This document shows positions 6,106-12,084 of a stretch of DNA of 13,807 nt, in pieces. The position numbers were made by a program, and so were the translations under genes. The stretch is taken from assembly GCA_023436515.1 (NCBI GenBank), contig JAEZIV010000332.1:1-13807 (forward strand). The letters run 5' to 3'. The DNA is from Bacillota bacterium (GTDB taxonomy: Bacteria; Bacillota; Clostridia; Acetivibrionales; DSM-1351). Position 1 is the stretch's first letter. Each line of letters begins with the position of its first letter. A model generated the notes under the pieces. The model was not told the origin of the DNA, did no database searches, and saw only the letters and a program-made list of their open reading frames with translations.

Positions 6106-7532
6106 AACTCAGTTACCTCCAATTCGCTGTCATTGGTAGTTCTGGTAGCAATAAACTGTAATCCTTTCTCTTTGCATTTTGCGTACAATCTCTGGCGGTT
6201 ATCATCAGCCAGCTTTTCGGCTCCATCTATCAAAATAATCTGTAGCGTGTTTGGTTTGGATATTGCAACATCAACACACAAGTCAAGCTGTTCACCTTCC
6301 GAAAGATTGCTAATTGGCAAACCGTTTATAAGAGGTATTCCATTTTCAACAGTAAGACCTTTAACAGGGATTGTAGCGGTCTTTAGAATCTTAGAAGGTA
6401 ATTCCCTTGCTAGTTCTATTTTTCTGGTTAATTCCTCGGACTGGCTGGTTAAAACATCAACATCAGCTTGCATTGTAACCATGCGATTGTATTCGTTCAG
6501 ATGCTTCTTCATTTGCTCGGCTGTCTCAATTTCATCATTAAGAACAGTTGTGTCCTTCGGCTCCAAGTCTGCATATTGATTGGCAATCTGAACGTCACCG
6601 TCAAGCTTTGCAACCTTTGCTTCAAATTCTGCTATGGCAATTTTTTTCTTATCTTCAAGTTTTGCACCTAAACCCTTTAGCTTGTCCTCGGCGGCGGCAA
6701 TCTCAGCTTTCATTCTTTCAATGCTCTTGGTCAATGTTTCCTTTTCGGATGCAATTGCCTTTTCTTCAGACGTTATTGCAATTTCCTTTTCAGCTTCATA
6801 TCCCCGGACCTTATTGTTATAACTTTCCTTAAACACCTTGGCACGCTGTATCTTGTTGTTGTGTTCCTTGATTGACTCCAACTCTCTGTACTTGGTTCCA
6901 AGTTCGTAGTTTTCCCACTTAGCCGCATCATAGTTGGCTGGAATATCTTTAGCTATGTCGGTTATAAATGCGTTTTTATTACGAATATCACGGTTTATAT
7001 CCTGACGTGTTTGGAAATAAACTCCCTTTTCGGACTGAATATCACTTAATACCTGAAGGATATTCTGATCGTAATTTACGCCCTGAGGTATTTCGCCGAA
7101 CTGTTCTTTTATCCAATTCAGGTCCCAGTCGAACTGAATCAAGTCAAGGATTATTCTGTTCTGTTCCTGGCGGCTCATTTGTGTAAAAGCAACCGGGTTT
7201 AACTGCATTGGAGTAAATATCTGCTGCAAGAAGCTTTCCGGCTTTGGAACGTCTTTCCCGTTCTCCTTTATCGACTTGTAGTCAGCCTGTGTTGTACGCT
7301 TCTTTCGATCAATACTCAGCCCGGTATCAGTTTCAATAAGTATTTCGCCCTCGGTTTCTCCGTTTCTTATTATGTAATCCCTGTCGCTTGTATTTGTTAA
7401 AGCGAACCGAATTGCATCTATAATGCTGGATTTACCAGAGCCGTTAGTTCCTGTGATTTCAACGCTTTTACCGTCAAGCTGCTTTTCTTTTATTCCAAAT
7501 AAATTTTTGATAGTAATTTTGCTTGTTTTCAT
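6102..7532 (-). CDS. AAA ATPase, SbcC/RecF/Rad50-like, 476 aa
   Basis: The N-terminal ABC-type half has the P-loop GTNGSGKSS at 28-36, followed by an AIRFALTN helix. A long charged region (about 165-395) with heptad-like Lys/Glu content is a likely coiled coil. The C-terminal half has the signature LSEGEQLDL (410-418) and Walker B LQIILIDGAE (430-439), then a helix and IATRTTND. This split ATPase layout is that of Rad50/SbcC/RecF proteins, here shortened to phage size. The start ATG 7532 has AAGGTG 6 nt upstream. It probably works with the downstream nuclease in end processing or recombination of phage DNA. Confidence 0.9.
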   Translation of the reverse strand: MKTSKITIKNLFGIKEKQLDGKSVEITGTNGSGKSSIIDAIRFALTNTSDRDYIIRNGETEGEILIETDTGLSIDRKKRTTQADYKSIKENGKDVPKPESFLQQIFTPMQLNPVAFTQMSRQEQNRIILDLIQFDWDLNWIKEQFGEIPQGVNYDQNILQVLSDIQSEKGVYFQTRQDINRDIRNKNAFITDIAKDIPANYDAAKWENYELGTKYRELESIKEHNNKIQRAKVFKESYNNKVRGYEAEKEIAITSEEKAIASEKETLTKSIERMKAEIAAAEDKLKGLGAKLEDKKKIAIAEFEAKVAKLDGDVQIANQYADLEPKDTTVLNDEIETAEQMKKHLNEYNRMVTMQADVDVLTSQSEELTRKIELARELPSKILKTATIPVKGLTVENGIPLINGLPISNLSEGEQLDLCVDVAISKPNTLQIILIDGAEKLADDNRQRLYAKCKEKGLQFIATRTTNDSELEVTEL

Positions 7533-7594
7533 GCTTTACACCTTAACCTTTCTGTTATATACTCAATTTAGGAAATTTGATTATGCGCCTTTTA

Positions 7595-7849
7595 TTAGGT
7601 GCTTTCTTTTTGCTCTGATTCTTCAACTGATTCAAAAATTCTTTGGTAATTTTCAGTAGAGAAAAGTAATGGAACGTTACAATCTCCTGCAAAAGGAATA
7701 TTTACTCGATAAGCACCATTATTTAACTTAAAGGCTTTTAATGGCTTCACTAAATCACTTTTTCTATAGAATTTCTTTTGTGAAAGATCTCCAAAAGCTA
7801 TCAAATTGAATTCTTTCATGGTTATTTCTTTTTTTAGTTTTACAAGCAT
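7595..7849 (-). CDS. Hypothetical phage protein, 84 aa
   Basis: ATG 7849 (MLVKLKKEIT) follows the stop of the upstream gene by 2 nt and has AAGGTGAG nearby; an internal ATG at residue 11 (MKEFNLIAFG) is a weaker alternative. The sequence reads as a small beta-rich fold (LIAFGDLSQKKFY, GAYRVNIPF, VPLLFSTENYQRIF) with an acidic tail. No family is recognised. A 62-bp gap without a frame separates it from the ATPase gene. Confidence 0.65.
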   Translation of the reverse strand: MLVKLKKEITMKEFNLIAFGDLSQKKFYRKSDLVKPLKAFKLNNGAYRVNIPFAGDCNVPLLFSTENYQRIFESVEESEQKEST

Positions 7850-7851
7850 CC

Positions 7852-7998
7852 TTAACTCACCTTCCTATTCTTTTTGTAAACTTCAATCCTAGGCTGAACA
7901 TTTTTGATCTTCGGTTTATACTTGCCTACAAAATCAGCAAACCATGCTAACCCGATAATTCCGAACACCACCAAAGCAGCTATTACACCTTCGTTCAA
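7852..7998 (-). CDS. Small single-pass membrane protein, 48 aa
   Basis: I chose TTG 7998 (MNEGVIAALV), with GGAGGG 7 nt upstream; its TTGA overlaps the stop of the preceding gene, so translation is coupled. One hydrophobic segment, VIAALVVFGIIGLAWFADFV at about 5-24, is followed by a basic tail (KYKPKIKNVQPRIEVYKKNRK), predicting an N-out, C-in orientation. The longer frame to 8055 has no ribosome binding site. Function unknown. Small membrane proteins of early phage operons can act on host envelope functions, but nothing here shows that. Confidence 0.6.
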   Translation of the reverse strand: MNEGVIAALVVFGIIGLAWFADFVGKYKPKIKNVQPRIEVYKKNRKVS

Positions 7999-8150
7999 GT
8001 TCTTTCCCTCCGTTTCTCTCCTGCGGAATAAACTTTCTTCCAGTTCCCACGGCATACGCTAGATTCGTAAGAATTAACTAGCAGTTCTTTCCTTTTCTTC
8101 AACCGCGCCATATCCTTAGTCATTCGCTGCACAAACTCTGATTTGCCCAT
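7995..8150 (-). CDS. Small basic hypothetical protein, 51 aa
   Basis: ATG 8150 (MGKSEFVQRM) is preceded by GAGGTGG about 5 nt upstream. The longer frame to 8264 lies in the shadow of the cysteine-rich gene and has no good start site, so I rejected it. The protein is strongly basic (DMARLKKRKELL, GNWKKVYSAGEKRRERT) and probably helical; nucleic-acid binding is possible but unproven. It overlaps the upstream gene by 35 bp and the downstream gene by 4 bp. Confidence 0.55.
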   Translation of the reverse strand: MGKSEFVQRMTKDMARLKKRKELLVNSYESSVCRGNWKKVYSAGEKRRERT

Positions 8151-8316
8151 GTCCCCACCTCGATTCCAAATATTTGTAACACCTACAACTGCGGTACTTG
8201 TTATTGCAGTATTTCTTAATGTGGCTTGCTGAGTTTTCTTCAATCTTTCCGCTAACAAGCCCACGGCTACAATTGATAATTTCCTCCTTGTGTCTTATGT
8301 AATACGGGCAGTTCAT
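8116..8316 (-). CDS. Cysteine-rich small phage protein, 66 aa
   Basis: ATG 8316 (MNCPYYIRHK) has GGAGGG 7 nt upstream, placed across the stop of the preceding gene; a TTG 15 bp earlier is less likely. The early part has CPYY and INCSRG. A later cluster, KKYCNNKYRSCRCYKYLE, gives Cys pairs typical of a small zinc-binding fold. The C-terminal tail after SRWGH overlaps the next gene. This pattern of spaced CP-Y and C-x-C-Y motifs recurs in tiny phage proteins. No function can be given. Confidence 0.65.
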   Translation of the reverse strand: MNCPYYIRHKEEIINCSRGLVSGKIEENSASHIKKYCNNKYRSCRCYKYLESRWGHGQIRVCAAND

Positions 8317-8320
8317 TCCC

Positions 8321-8926
8321 TCACCCTCCAATCTTCACAGCCTGTCCATCAATTTCCGCCAACTTTGCTTCGGCTTCGGCTATTGTGTAGTGCTTTGGTT
8401 CGGGGCGGGTCCAGAGGAGTTTGCCAAGTTCATGAATTTTAACTAAATCTATATGTTCAACAGGTTGATCATAAACTTTAACAATATCGTATTTATGGGA
8501 ACCAAAAGGTCCGCAACAGAATAACTCATTATTATAATCCTTTAACCAGCACCAAGAATTACCGACTAAAACATCCTTGTCTTCTGCGGTATTAAGAAAG
8601 ACTATGAGCCTATCACCTCGTCTAATCTCCACCCTCATTCCCGTTTTCAAATCAGCCTTGGTAAACTGCTGGGGCTTGTCCTCGACGAGTTCAAATTTGT
8701 ACCCTCTAGGTTCGAACCATTCATTCAATGATTTTATATTGCAAGCTTTTTCAGCCCAATCTGCATAATAATCGCCATGCTCAACATAAAAAGTTCTGTC
8801 TTTAACTTGATATGTCTCGTTCAATTTAACCAAACTGTCGGATGCTGTTTTCACACACCTAACCTTAAAATCTGCCATCTGCTTTCTTTCCTCCTTTTTC
8901 ATTTCATCAAATACTGGGTGCCACAT
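8321..8926 (-). CDS. Hypothetical phage protein, 201 aa, two-part
   Basis: The first part (about 17-80) begins FKVRCVKTASDSLVKLNETYQV, a small beta-barrel-like stretch. A second part begins TKADLKTGMRVEIRRGDRLIVF and ends near YDIVKVYD, an RNA-polymerase-independent, SH3-like repeat seen in many Firmicutes phage proteins as far as I recall. A LLWTRPEPKHYTIAEAEAKL tail follows. ATG 8926 has AAGGAGGG about 9 nt upstream. A second ATG at 8878 (MADFKVRCVK) has GGAGG 11 nt upstream and would remove a charged 16-residue leader. Function unknown. Confidence 0.72.
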   Translation of the reverse strand: MWHPVFDEMKKEERKQMADFKVRCVKTASDSLVKLNETYQVKDRTFYVEHGDYYADWAEKACNIKSLNEWFEPRGYKFELVEDKPQQFTKADLKTGMRVEIRRGDRLIVFLNTAEDKDVLVGNSWCWLKDYNNELFCCGPFGSHKYDIVKVYDQPVEHIDLVKIHELGKLLWTRPEPKHYTIAEAEAKLAEIDGQAVKIGG

Positions 8927-8941
8927 ACTGCTTGTCCCTCC

Positions 8942-9655
8942 TTACGCTGATTTGTTAAGAAACTTATTAATAAAATACTGCTGACCTTTACCGGTTACTT
9001 TTGTAGTTTTGCTTATGCTGATGTGTCCGTCTGGATGGGTAATTACCGTTTCTTTAACTGTGAATAGTTCCTTTTCCATTGACCTCTGAGTTGGTGCGTT
9101 GTAGTCCGTTCCTTTGCGATTAATTAAGTAGCCATGATTTCTGAGCCATTCGAATAATCTCTTTTCGCCAATATCAATTCCGTTTTGCTTTAGCAGCTTT
9201 GCTAGTTCTCCAATCAATATTGTTGTATGTGCCGTGCTAACCGCATCTGCAAATAATACCTTAGGCTTGTCCTGCTCGATTTTGGCGGTTAACTGTAGAT
9301 TCTGCTTTTCCTTTTCTTCCAGCTGAGCCGCAATCGTGAAAAGAAATTTACTGTCAATCTGCACCGGGGGCTTGTCCTCTTTCATGGCCAGTTCGATTAG
9401 TTTTGCTCTGACTACCGCATCATACCGGGCGGCTAACTGGAGAACTCCTTCTTTGGTTAATATGTAGTAGGGTATTGTCCGGCCAGTTGAATCCTTTCTT
9501 TCACTCAAACCAAATTTGGTTTCAGTTGGGACACCTGAATTTTCAAGCTTTTCAATCTCGTCTTTAATGTCCCTTGTAATGTGATGATGTAATTTCCCTG
9601 TGACCTCTGCAATCTGCATTGAAGTCATTTGATTAAAGGTTGTTAATTGGTTCAT
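8942..9655 (-). CDS. Phage antirepressor, Rha N-domain and KilAC C-domain, 237 aa
   Basis: The N-terminal Rha-type domain (about 1-95) shows SMQIAEVTGKLHHHITRDI, the YYILTKEGVLQLAARYDA core and an AKLIELAMK helix. The C-terminal KilAC/ANT domain (about 130-235) has ELAKLLKQNGIDIGEKRLFE, WLRNHGYLI and KGQQYFINKFL. Proteins of this type relieve repression of the lytic operon by binding the repressor or its DNA. ATG 9655 has AGGAGG 6 nt upstream. A palindromic operator sits just before the gene (9679-9694), so its expression may be separately controlled. The cI-like repressor has no self-cleavage domain, which makes this a likely induction factor. Confidence 0.9.
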   Translation of the reverse strand: MNQLTTFNQMTSMQIAEVTGKLHHHITRDIKDEIEKLENSGVPTETKFGLSERKDSTGRTIPYYILTKEGVLQLAARYDAVVRAKLIELAMKEDKPPVQIDSKFLFTIAAQLEEKEKQNLQLTAKIEQDKPKVLFADAVSTAHTTILIGELAKLLKQNGIDIGEKRLFEWLRNHGYLINRKGTDYNAPTQRSMEKELFTVKETVITHPDGHISISKTTKVTGKGQQYFINKFLNKSA

Positions 9656-9678
9656 TTGTACCTCCTATTCAGTTGTTA

Positions 9679-9694
9679 GGTAACTTTAGTTACC
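9679..9694. promoter_or_regulatory. Operator palindrome O1 between cro-like and antirepressor genes
   Basis: GGTAAC-TTTA-GTTACC is a perfect 6-bp inverted repeat with a 4-bp spacer. It overlaps the stop codon of the cro-like gene. No convincing -35/-10 pair is seen beside it, so it could act as a roadblock to transcription rather than a promoter operator. Confidence 0.75.
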
Positions 9695-9904
9695 ATCAGG
9701 GTAAAAAATTTTATCCATGGTGATGGATGGATCGTACTGTTTAAAGTAAACCGTTATGCTTACCATATCAGGACGTTTCCAATCGATAGCGCCGGACATT
9801 TTGCCTGTAACAGCAGCCGGGCTCTTGTTGATGATTTTTGCAAGGGATTTTCTAGTAAGACCATATGTAGCCATTAATTTGGCTAGTTCGGGGAATTTAA
9901 CCAT
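9686..9904 (-). CDS. Cro-like HTH regulator, 72 aa
   Basis: First gene of the leftward operon. The XRE-like helix-turn-helix spans about residues 16-40 (LTRKSLAKIINKSPAAVTGK), with an unusual C-terminal half (WKRPDMVSITVYFKQYDPS). I chose ATG 9904 (MVKFPELAKL), 7 nt after AAAGGGGG; a GTG two codons earlier is too close to the ribosome binding site. Position opposite the repressor gene, across shared operators, is that of a Cro protein, which would repress the lysogeny operon. Length equals that of the repressor. Assignment as Cro is from context. Confidence 0.85.
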   Translation of the reverse strand: MVKFPELAKLMATYGLTRKSLAKIINKSPAAVTGKMSGAIDWKRPDMVSITVYFKQYDPSITMDKIFYPDGN

Positions 9905-9944
9905 TAGCACACCCCCTTTCTCTCTATATATAATATTTAGTTAA

Positions 9945-9960
9945 GGTAACTATTGTTACC
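9945..9960. promoter_or_regulatory. Operator palindrome O2 at the leftward early promoter
   Basis: GGTAAC-TATT-GTTACC, same form as O1, lies just downstream of the -10 of the leftward promoter. A further half-site GTTAC (9972-9976) overlaps that -10. Binding here would block leftward transcription. Confidence 0.8.
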
Positions 9961-9969
9961 ACATTTATA

Positions 9970-9998
9970 ATGTTACTATCTATTATTTCCTGTGTCAA
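9970..9998 (-). promoter_or_regulatory. Leftward early promoter
   Basis: On the minus strand TTGACA (9998-9993) is followed by 17 nt and TAACAT (9975-9970). The -35 is consensus and the -10 matches TATAAT at four of six bases. It drives the cro-like gene and, by read-through, the long early operon. Confidence 0.72.
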
Positions 9999-10028
9999 TA
10001 TCTTTTTTGAATAATTTTAAAAAAATAT

Positions 10029-10056
10029 TTGCATTTTTAATAGAACATGTTACAAT
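10029..10056 (+). promoter_or_regulatory. Rightward lysogeny promoter for repressor and integrase
   Basis: TTGCAT (10029-10034), 16 nt, then TACAAT (10051-10056) preceded by TG one base upstream (extended -10). The -10 is embedded in palindromic operator sequence (10048-10071), as expected for autoregulation. Confidence 0.7.
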
Positions 10057-10071
10057 GGTAACAAAAGTTAC
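10048..10071. promoter_or_regulatory. Operator cluster O3 at the repressor promoter
   Basis: GTAAC-AAAA-GTTAC (10058-10071) is a canonical copy of the operator. An adjacent half-site GTTAC (10049-10053) in everted form gives TGTTAC-AATG-GTAACA over 10048-10063. The cluster overlaps the -10 and start point of the repressor/integrase operon. Confidence 0.78.
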
Positions 10072-10110
10072 ATTTAATTTAAGAAATTCAGTTGAGAGGA
10101 AAGAAAGAAA

Positions 10111-10329
10111 ATGACATTAGACGTATTTGCTAAAAGGGTATTATCTTTAAGAACCGAAAAAGGAATTTCACAACGAGAAATGGGAGAAGCGCTCGGAACT
10201 TCACACGTTGCGGTAGTGTACTATGAAAATGCTAAAAGAGAACCGACATTATCCATTATGAAATCATATGCATTATATTTTGATGTTTCACTTGACTATT
10301 TGGTTGGATTATCTGATTCAAGGAGGTAA
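10111..10329 (+). CDS. Phage repressor, XRE-family HTH only, 72 aa
   Basis: Nearly the entire protein is an XRE helix-turn-helix domain: KRVLSLRTEKGISQREMGEALGTS with recognition helix HVAVVYYENAKREP (about 32-45), then LSIMKSYALYFDVSLDYLVG typical of the C-terminal end of this domain. There is no S24 peptidase or dimerisation domain, so RecA-triggered self-cleavage is not possible. It starts the rightward lysogeny operon, opposite the cro-like gene, with operators at its own promoter. It should repress the lytic operon. The integrase gene follows after 5 bp. Confidence 0.9.
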   Translation: MTLDVFAKRVLSLRTEKGISQREMGEALGTSHVAVVYYENAKREPTLSIMKSYALYFDVSLDYLVGLSDSRR

Positions 10330-10334
10330 TCACA

Positions 10335-11519
10335 TTGGCTAAGAACACTAGAAATCCTAATGGAATGGGAACTATTAGAAAGCTTCCTAATAATAAAGGC
10401 TATGAGTGGCGGCAGATGGTAGATGGCAACCTAAGAACAAGAAGTGCCAAAACTTTACCTGAGCTACAAGAGAAAATAAAATCCGTTGCCAATCTTCCCA
10501 TAATTAAAGAAAAACACAAGGTAAATGACTGGTTCGATAAGTGGTTAAAGGTATATATCGAACCATTAAAGAAGCCTGCGACATATGCACAGTATAATGA
10601 TTTATGGAAGAAACACATAAAGCCGAAGATCGGTAACAACTTAATCAAAAAAGTATCGTCTATTGATATTCAAGAAATCATATCCGAAATGAATAAAAAA
10701 GGATTGTCTACCTGGACCATGAAACATACTAGAAAAGTACTAAATATTGCTTTTGAACAAGCCTTAAAAGATAAAATTGTTTCAGAGAATCCAGTAAAAG
10801 ATATTCAAATTCCAAATAAACAAGCCAAACCACGAAAAACCCTTACAATCAAAGAACTTAAATCAATATTTGATGCTTTAAAAGAAACACGGTGGAATTG
10901 GTGCTTTAGATTTATGTTGGTTACTGGACTAAGACGTGGTGAAATCTTAGCATTAAGGCATTCAGATATTGATTACAAAAATAGGCGCATTATAATTGAT
11001 GAATCTAATGGTAAATATGGGATTGGAGATACTAAGAGCTCGAATATTCACTATGTACCTTTATCAGATGAAGCAATATTTTTTTTAAAGCAGCAGAAAG
11101 AAATGTTACTCAGTAAGCTTAACCCTTCCCTTTTTAATACCGATCTCAAAAGGCTTGATTTAATCTTTCCATCAGAAAACGGAACAATGATGAAGGCTGA
11201 TAGTTTAAATAGTGTGCTGGATAGAATTAGTTCAAAAACTGGCATACACGTTACTCCACATATGTTCAGACACACTTTTGTTTATATGAGCAAAGGTCGA
11301 ATGAGTTTAACTGAACTTCAAGAAGCCTTAGGGCATGATGAATCAACAACGACGCTTGATATTTACGGAACTATGCTGAGCGATACAAAAACAACGGCAA
11401 GTAAAATTGATGATATATTTAAAGGACTTAATGAAGAAATGAGTAAAATTGAAGAAAGAGCAGAAGAATCTGAGTTAGCAAAAGTTATTGATTTTGCGAA
11501 AAGACGAAAAACCAAGTAA
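10335..11519 (+). CDS. int: Tyrosine-family phage integrase, 394 aa
   Basis: Site-specific recombinase with an N-terminal arm-binding region (about 10-50, MGTIRKLPNNKGYEWRQMVD), a SAM-like core-binding domain (about 62-155) and a C-terminal catalytic domain. Catalytic residues are R200 (TGLRRGE), probable K234 (GDTKSS), H309 and R312 (PHMFRHTF), H334 (LGHDES) and Y344 (LDIYGTM), a complete set. The start is TTG 10335, 8 nt after AGGAGG. It is co-transcribed with the repressor and reads toward the attachment site in tRNA-Pro, its probable target. A weak start and repressor-linked promoter suggest low-level expression in the lysogen. Confidence 0.96.
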   Translation: MAKNTRNPNGMGTIRKLPNNKGYEWRQMVDGNLRTRSAKTLPELQEKIKSVANLPIIKEKHKVNDWFDKWLKVYIEPLKKPATYAQYNDLWKKHIKPKIGNNLIKKVSSIDIQEIISEMNKKGLSTWTMKHTRKVLNIAFEQALKDKIVSENPVKDIQIPNKQAKPRKTLTIKELKSIFDALKETRWNWCFRFMLVTGLRRGEILALRHSDIDYKNRRIIIDESNGKYGIGDTKSSNIHYVPLSDEAIFFLKQQKEMLLSKLNPSLFNTDLKRLDLIFPSENGTMMKADSLNSVLDRISSKTGIHVTPHMFRHTFVYMSKGRMSLTELQEALGHDESTTTLDIYGTMLSDTKTTASKIDDIFKGLNEEMSKIEERAEESELAKVIDFAKRRKTK

Positions 11520-11539
11520 GCCGAAAGGCTTATTTTTTT
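11517..11539 (+). terminator. Terminator of the repressor-integrase operon
   Basis: TAAGCC pairs with GGCTTA around a GAAA tetraloop (11517-11532), followed by seven T (11533-11539). The hairpin begins at the integrase stop codon itself. Confidence 0.9.
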
Positions 11540-11577
11540 ACTTATAAAAAACTTATAAACTTATAAAAAACTTATAA
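11540..11577 (+). repeat. Four ACTTATAA direct repeats, candidate integrase arm sites
   Basis: Copies at 11540, 11551, 11559 and 11570 are spaced 11, 8 and 11 bp apart, in one orientation. They lie between the integrase terminator and the attachment core. Helical phasing near one turn and this position fit arm-type binding sites for the integrase N-terminal domain. This role is inferred from family knowledge. Confidence 0.65.
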
Positions 11578-11609
11578 TTTTTTACTTAACTTATTCCAAT
11601 TTTTAGGTG

Positions 11610-11623
11610 GTAACATTAGTTAC
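11610..11623. promoter_or_regulatory. Operator palindrome O4 next to the attachment site
   Basis: GTAAC-ATTA-GTTAC matches the operator consensus of the control region 1.5 kb away. It lies about 70 bp before the tRNA fragment, inside the presumed attP arm, with no gene start on either side in the integrated state. Confidence 0.7.
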
Positions 11624-11690
11624 AAGCACTCTAACTCCAAACAAATAAAGGGTTTGTAAAATAATTTTAATTTGGCTAAAAGTCAATTAA

Positions 11691-11739
11691 TTGCTTGGGG
11701 TGCAAGAGGTCGCAGGTTCAACTCCTGTCATTCCGACCA
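11691..11739 (+). other. Prophage attachment site: 3' part of tRNA-Pro(GGG)
   Basis: From the anticodon stem onward the sequence folds as tRNA: stem TTGC/GCAA around loop TTGGGGT (anticodon GGG, 11697-11699), variable loop AGGTC, T arm GCAGG-TTCAACT-CCTGT, acceptor strand CATTCCG, then ACCA (11736-11739). No D arm or 5' acceptor strand lies upstream, and pairing fails at position 27, so homology begins at the anticodon stem. It is therefore the displaced 3' end left by integration; a full tRNA-Pro should lie at the other prophage end. The T-arm and CCA geometry make the identity firm. Confidence 0.9.
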
Positions 11740-11742
11740 GTT

Positions 11743-11782
11743 ACAAAAAGCGGACTACAGAAAATTGTAGTCCGCTTTTTGT
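11743..11782 (+). terminator. Terminator downstream of tRNA-Pro, probably bidirectional
   Basis: A perfect 17-bp stem (11743-11759 with 11766-11782) around a 6-nt loop, with five A at its left end and five T at its right, can terminate both the original tRNA transcript and the leftward 55-aa gene. Confidence 0.9.
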
Positions 11783-11797
11783 ATTACCATAAAGGCG

Positions 11798-11965
11798 TTA
11801 TTTATTAGAATTAGCTCCATCTCTTTTTTTTGAGTTTAGTTCATTTTCAAAATCCTTTTTATTTCTTTCATATTCATTCTTACCTTTTTTATCATCCTTC
11901 ATGTTTTTCTTATAGCCCTCTACCCTAATTACCGGATATATCGAAGAAACTCTGTTTATTTCCAT
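11798..11965 (-). CDS. Small charged hypothetical protein, 55 aa
   Basis: Chromosomal gene next to the prophage. ATG 11965 (MEINRVSSIY) has a strong AGGAGGTG site; the stop is TAA 11800-11798. After a short N-terminal strand (PVIRVEGYKK) it is almost wholly Lys/Glu/Asp/Asn (DDKKGKNEYERNKKDFENEL), probably an extended or helical, soluble tail. No domain recognised. A terminator follows it, and another hairpin precedes it, so it appears to be transcribed alone. I see no clear promoter: a TATAAT lies too close to the ribosome binding site. Confidence 0.7.
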   Translation of the reverse strand: MEINRVSSIYPVIRVEGYKKNMKDDKKGKNEYERNKKDFENELNSKKRDGANSNK

Positions 11966-12025
11966 ATAGCCCACCTCCTGATTATACGAAAATATTGTTA
12001 TCTTACTTTATATATCGGCAAAAAT

Positions 12026-12065
12026 AAAAACAGTCTTTATTGATTTCCCAATAAAGACTGTTTTT
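12026..12065 (-). terminator. Terminator after the 57-aa membrane-protein gene
   Basis: A perfect 17-bp stem (12026-12042 with 12049-12065) has loop ATTTCC and T-rich flanks on both strands. It lies 20 bp past the stop of the leftward 57-aa gene. Confidence 0.9.
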
Positions 12066-12084
12066 CCCCTGGTTGAAATTAAGT

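Larger units (their letters stand above)
1..11739. mobile_element. Prophage, right-hand part (early/lysogeny region to attachment site)
   Basis: Leftward early operon, divergent repressor/integrase operon, palindromic operators and an integrase-proximal tRNA 3' fragment together identify an integrated temperate phage. The right boundary is the tRNA-Pro fragment ending at 11739. The left boundary, together with structural and lysis genes, is outside the window. The boundary is inferred from the tRNA remnant and the switch from phage to housekeeping-type genes. Confidence 0.93.

Noticed and set aside
6100..6115. Further operator copy (ATAAC-TCA-GTTAC) at the ATPase/166-aa gene overlap
   Set aside because: Spacer is 3 rather than 4 bp and one half-site is imperfect; coding sequence and start signal explain it.
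6091..6832. Several plus-strand open frames opposite the ATPase gene
   Set aside because: They are antisense to a gene with clear Walker and signature motifs, and their translations show no domain or ribosome binding site.
8151..8264. N-terminal extension of the 51-aa basic protein
   Set aside because: The extension lies in the shadow of the cysteine-rich gene and has no ribosome binding site, while ATG 8150 has a good one.
10400..11275. Minus-strand frames within the integrase gene
   Set aside because: Antisense to a complete integrase with all catalytic residues; no start signals.
11540..11577. CRISPR-like short repeats
   Set aside because: Units are only 8 bp with 0-3 bp between them, too short for repeats and spacers, and they lie in an att region.
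11640..11739. A complete tRNA gene at the prophage end
   Set aside because: The 5' acceptor strand and D arm are missing and position 27 does not pair, so only the 3' part is present.
11966..11990. Promoter for the 55-aa gene at a TATAAT next to its start
   Set aside because: The start point would fall within the ribosome binding site and no -35 is evident.
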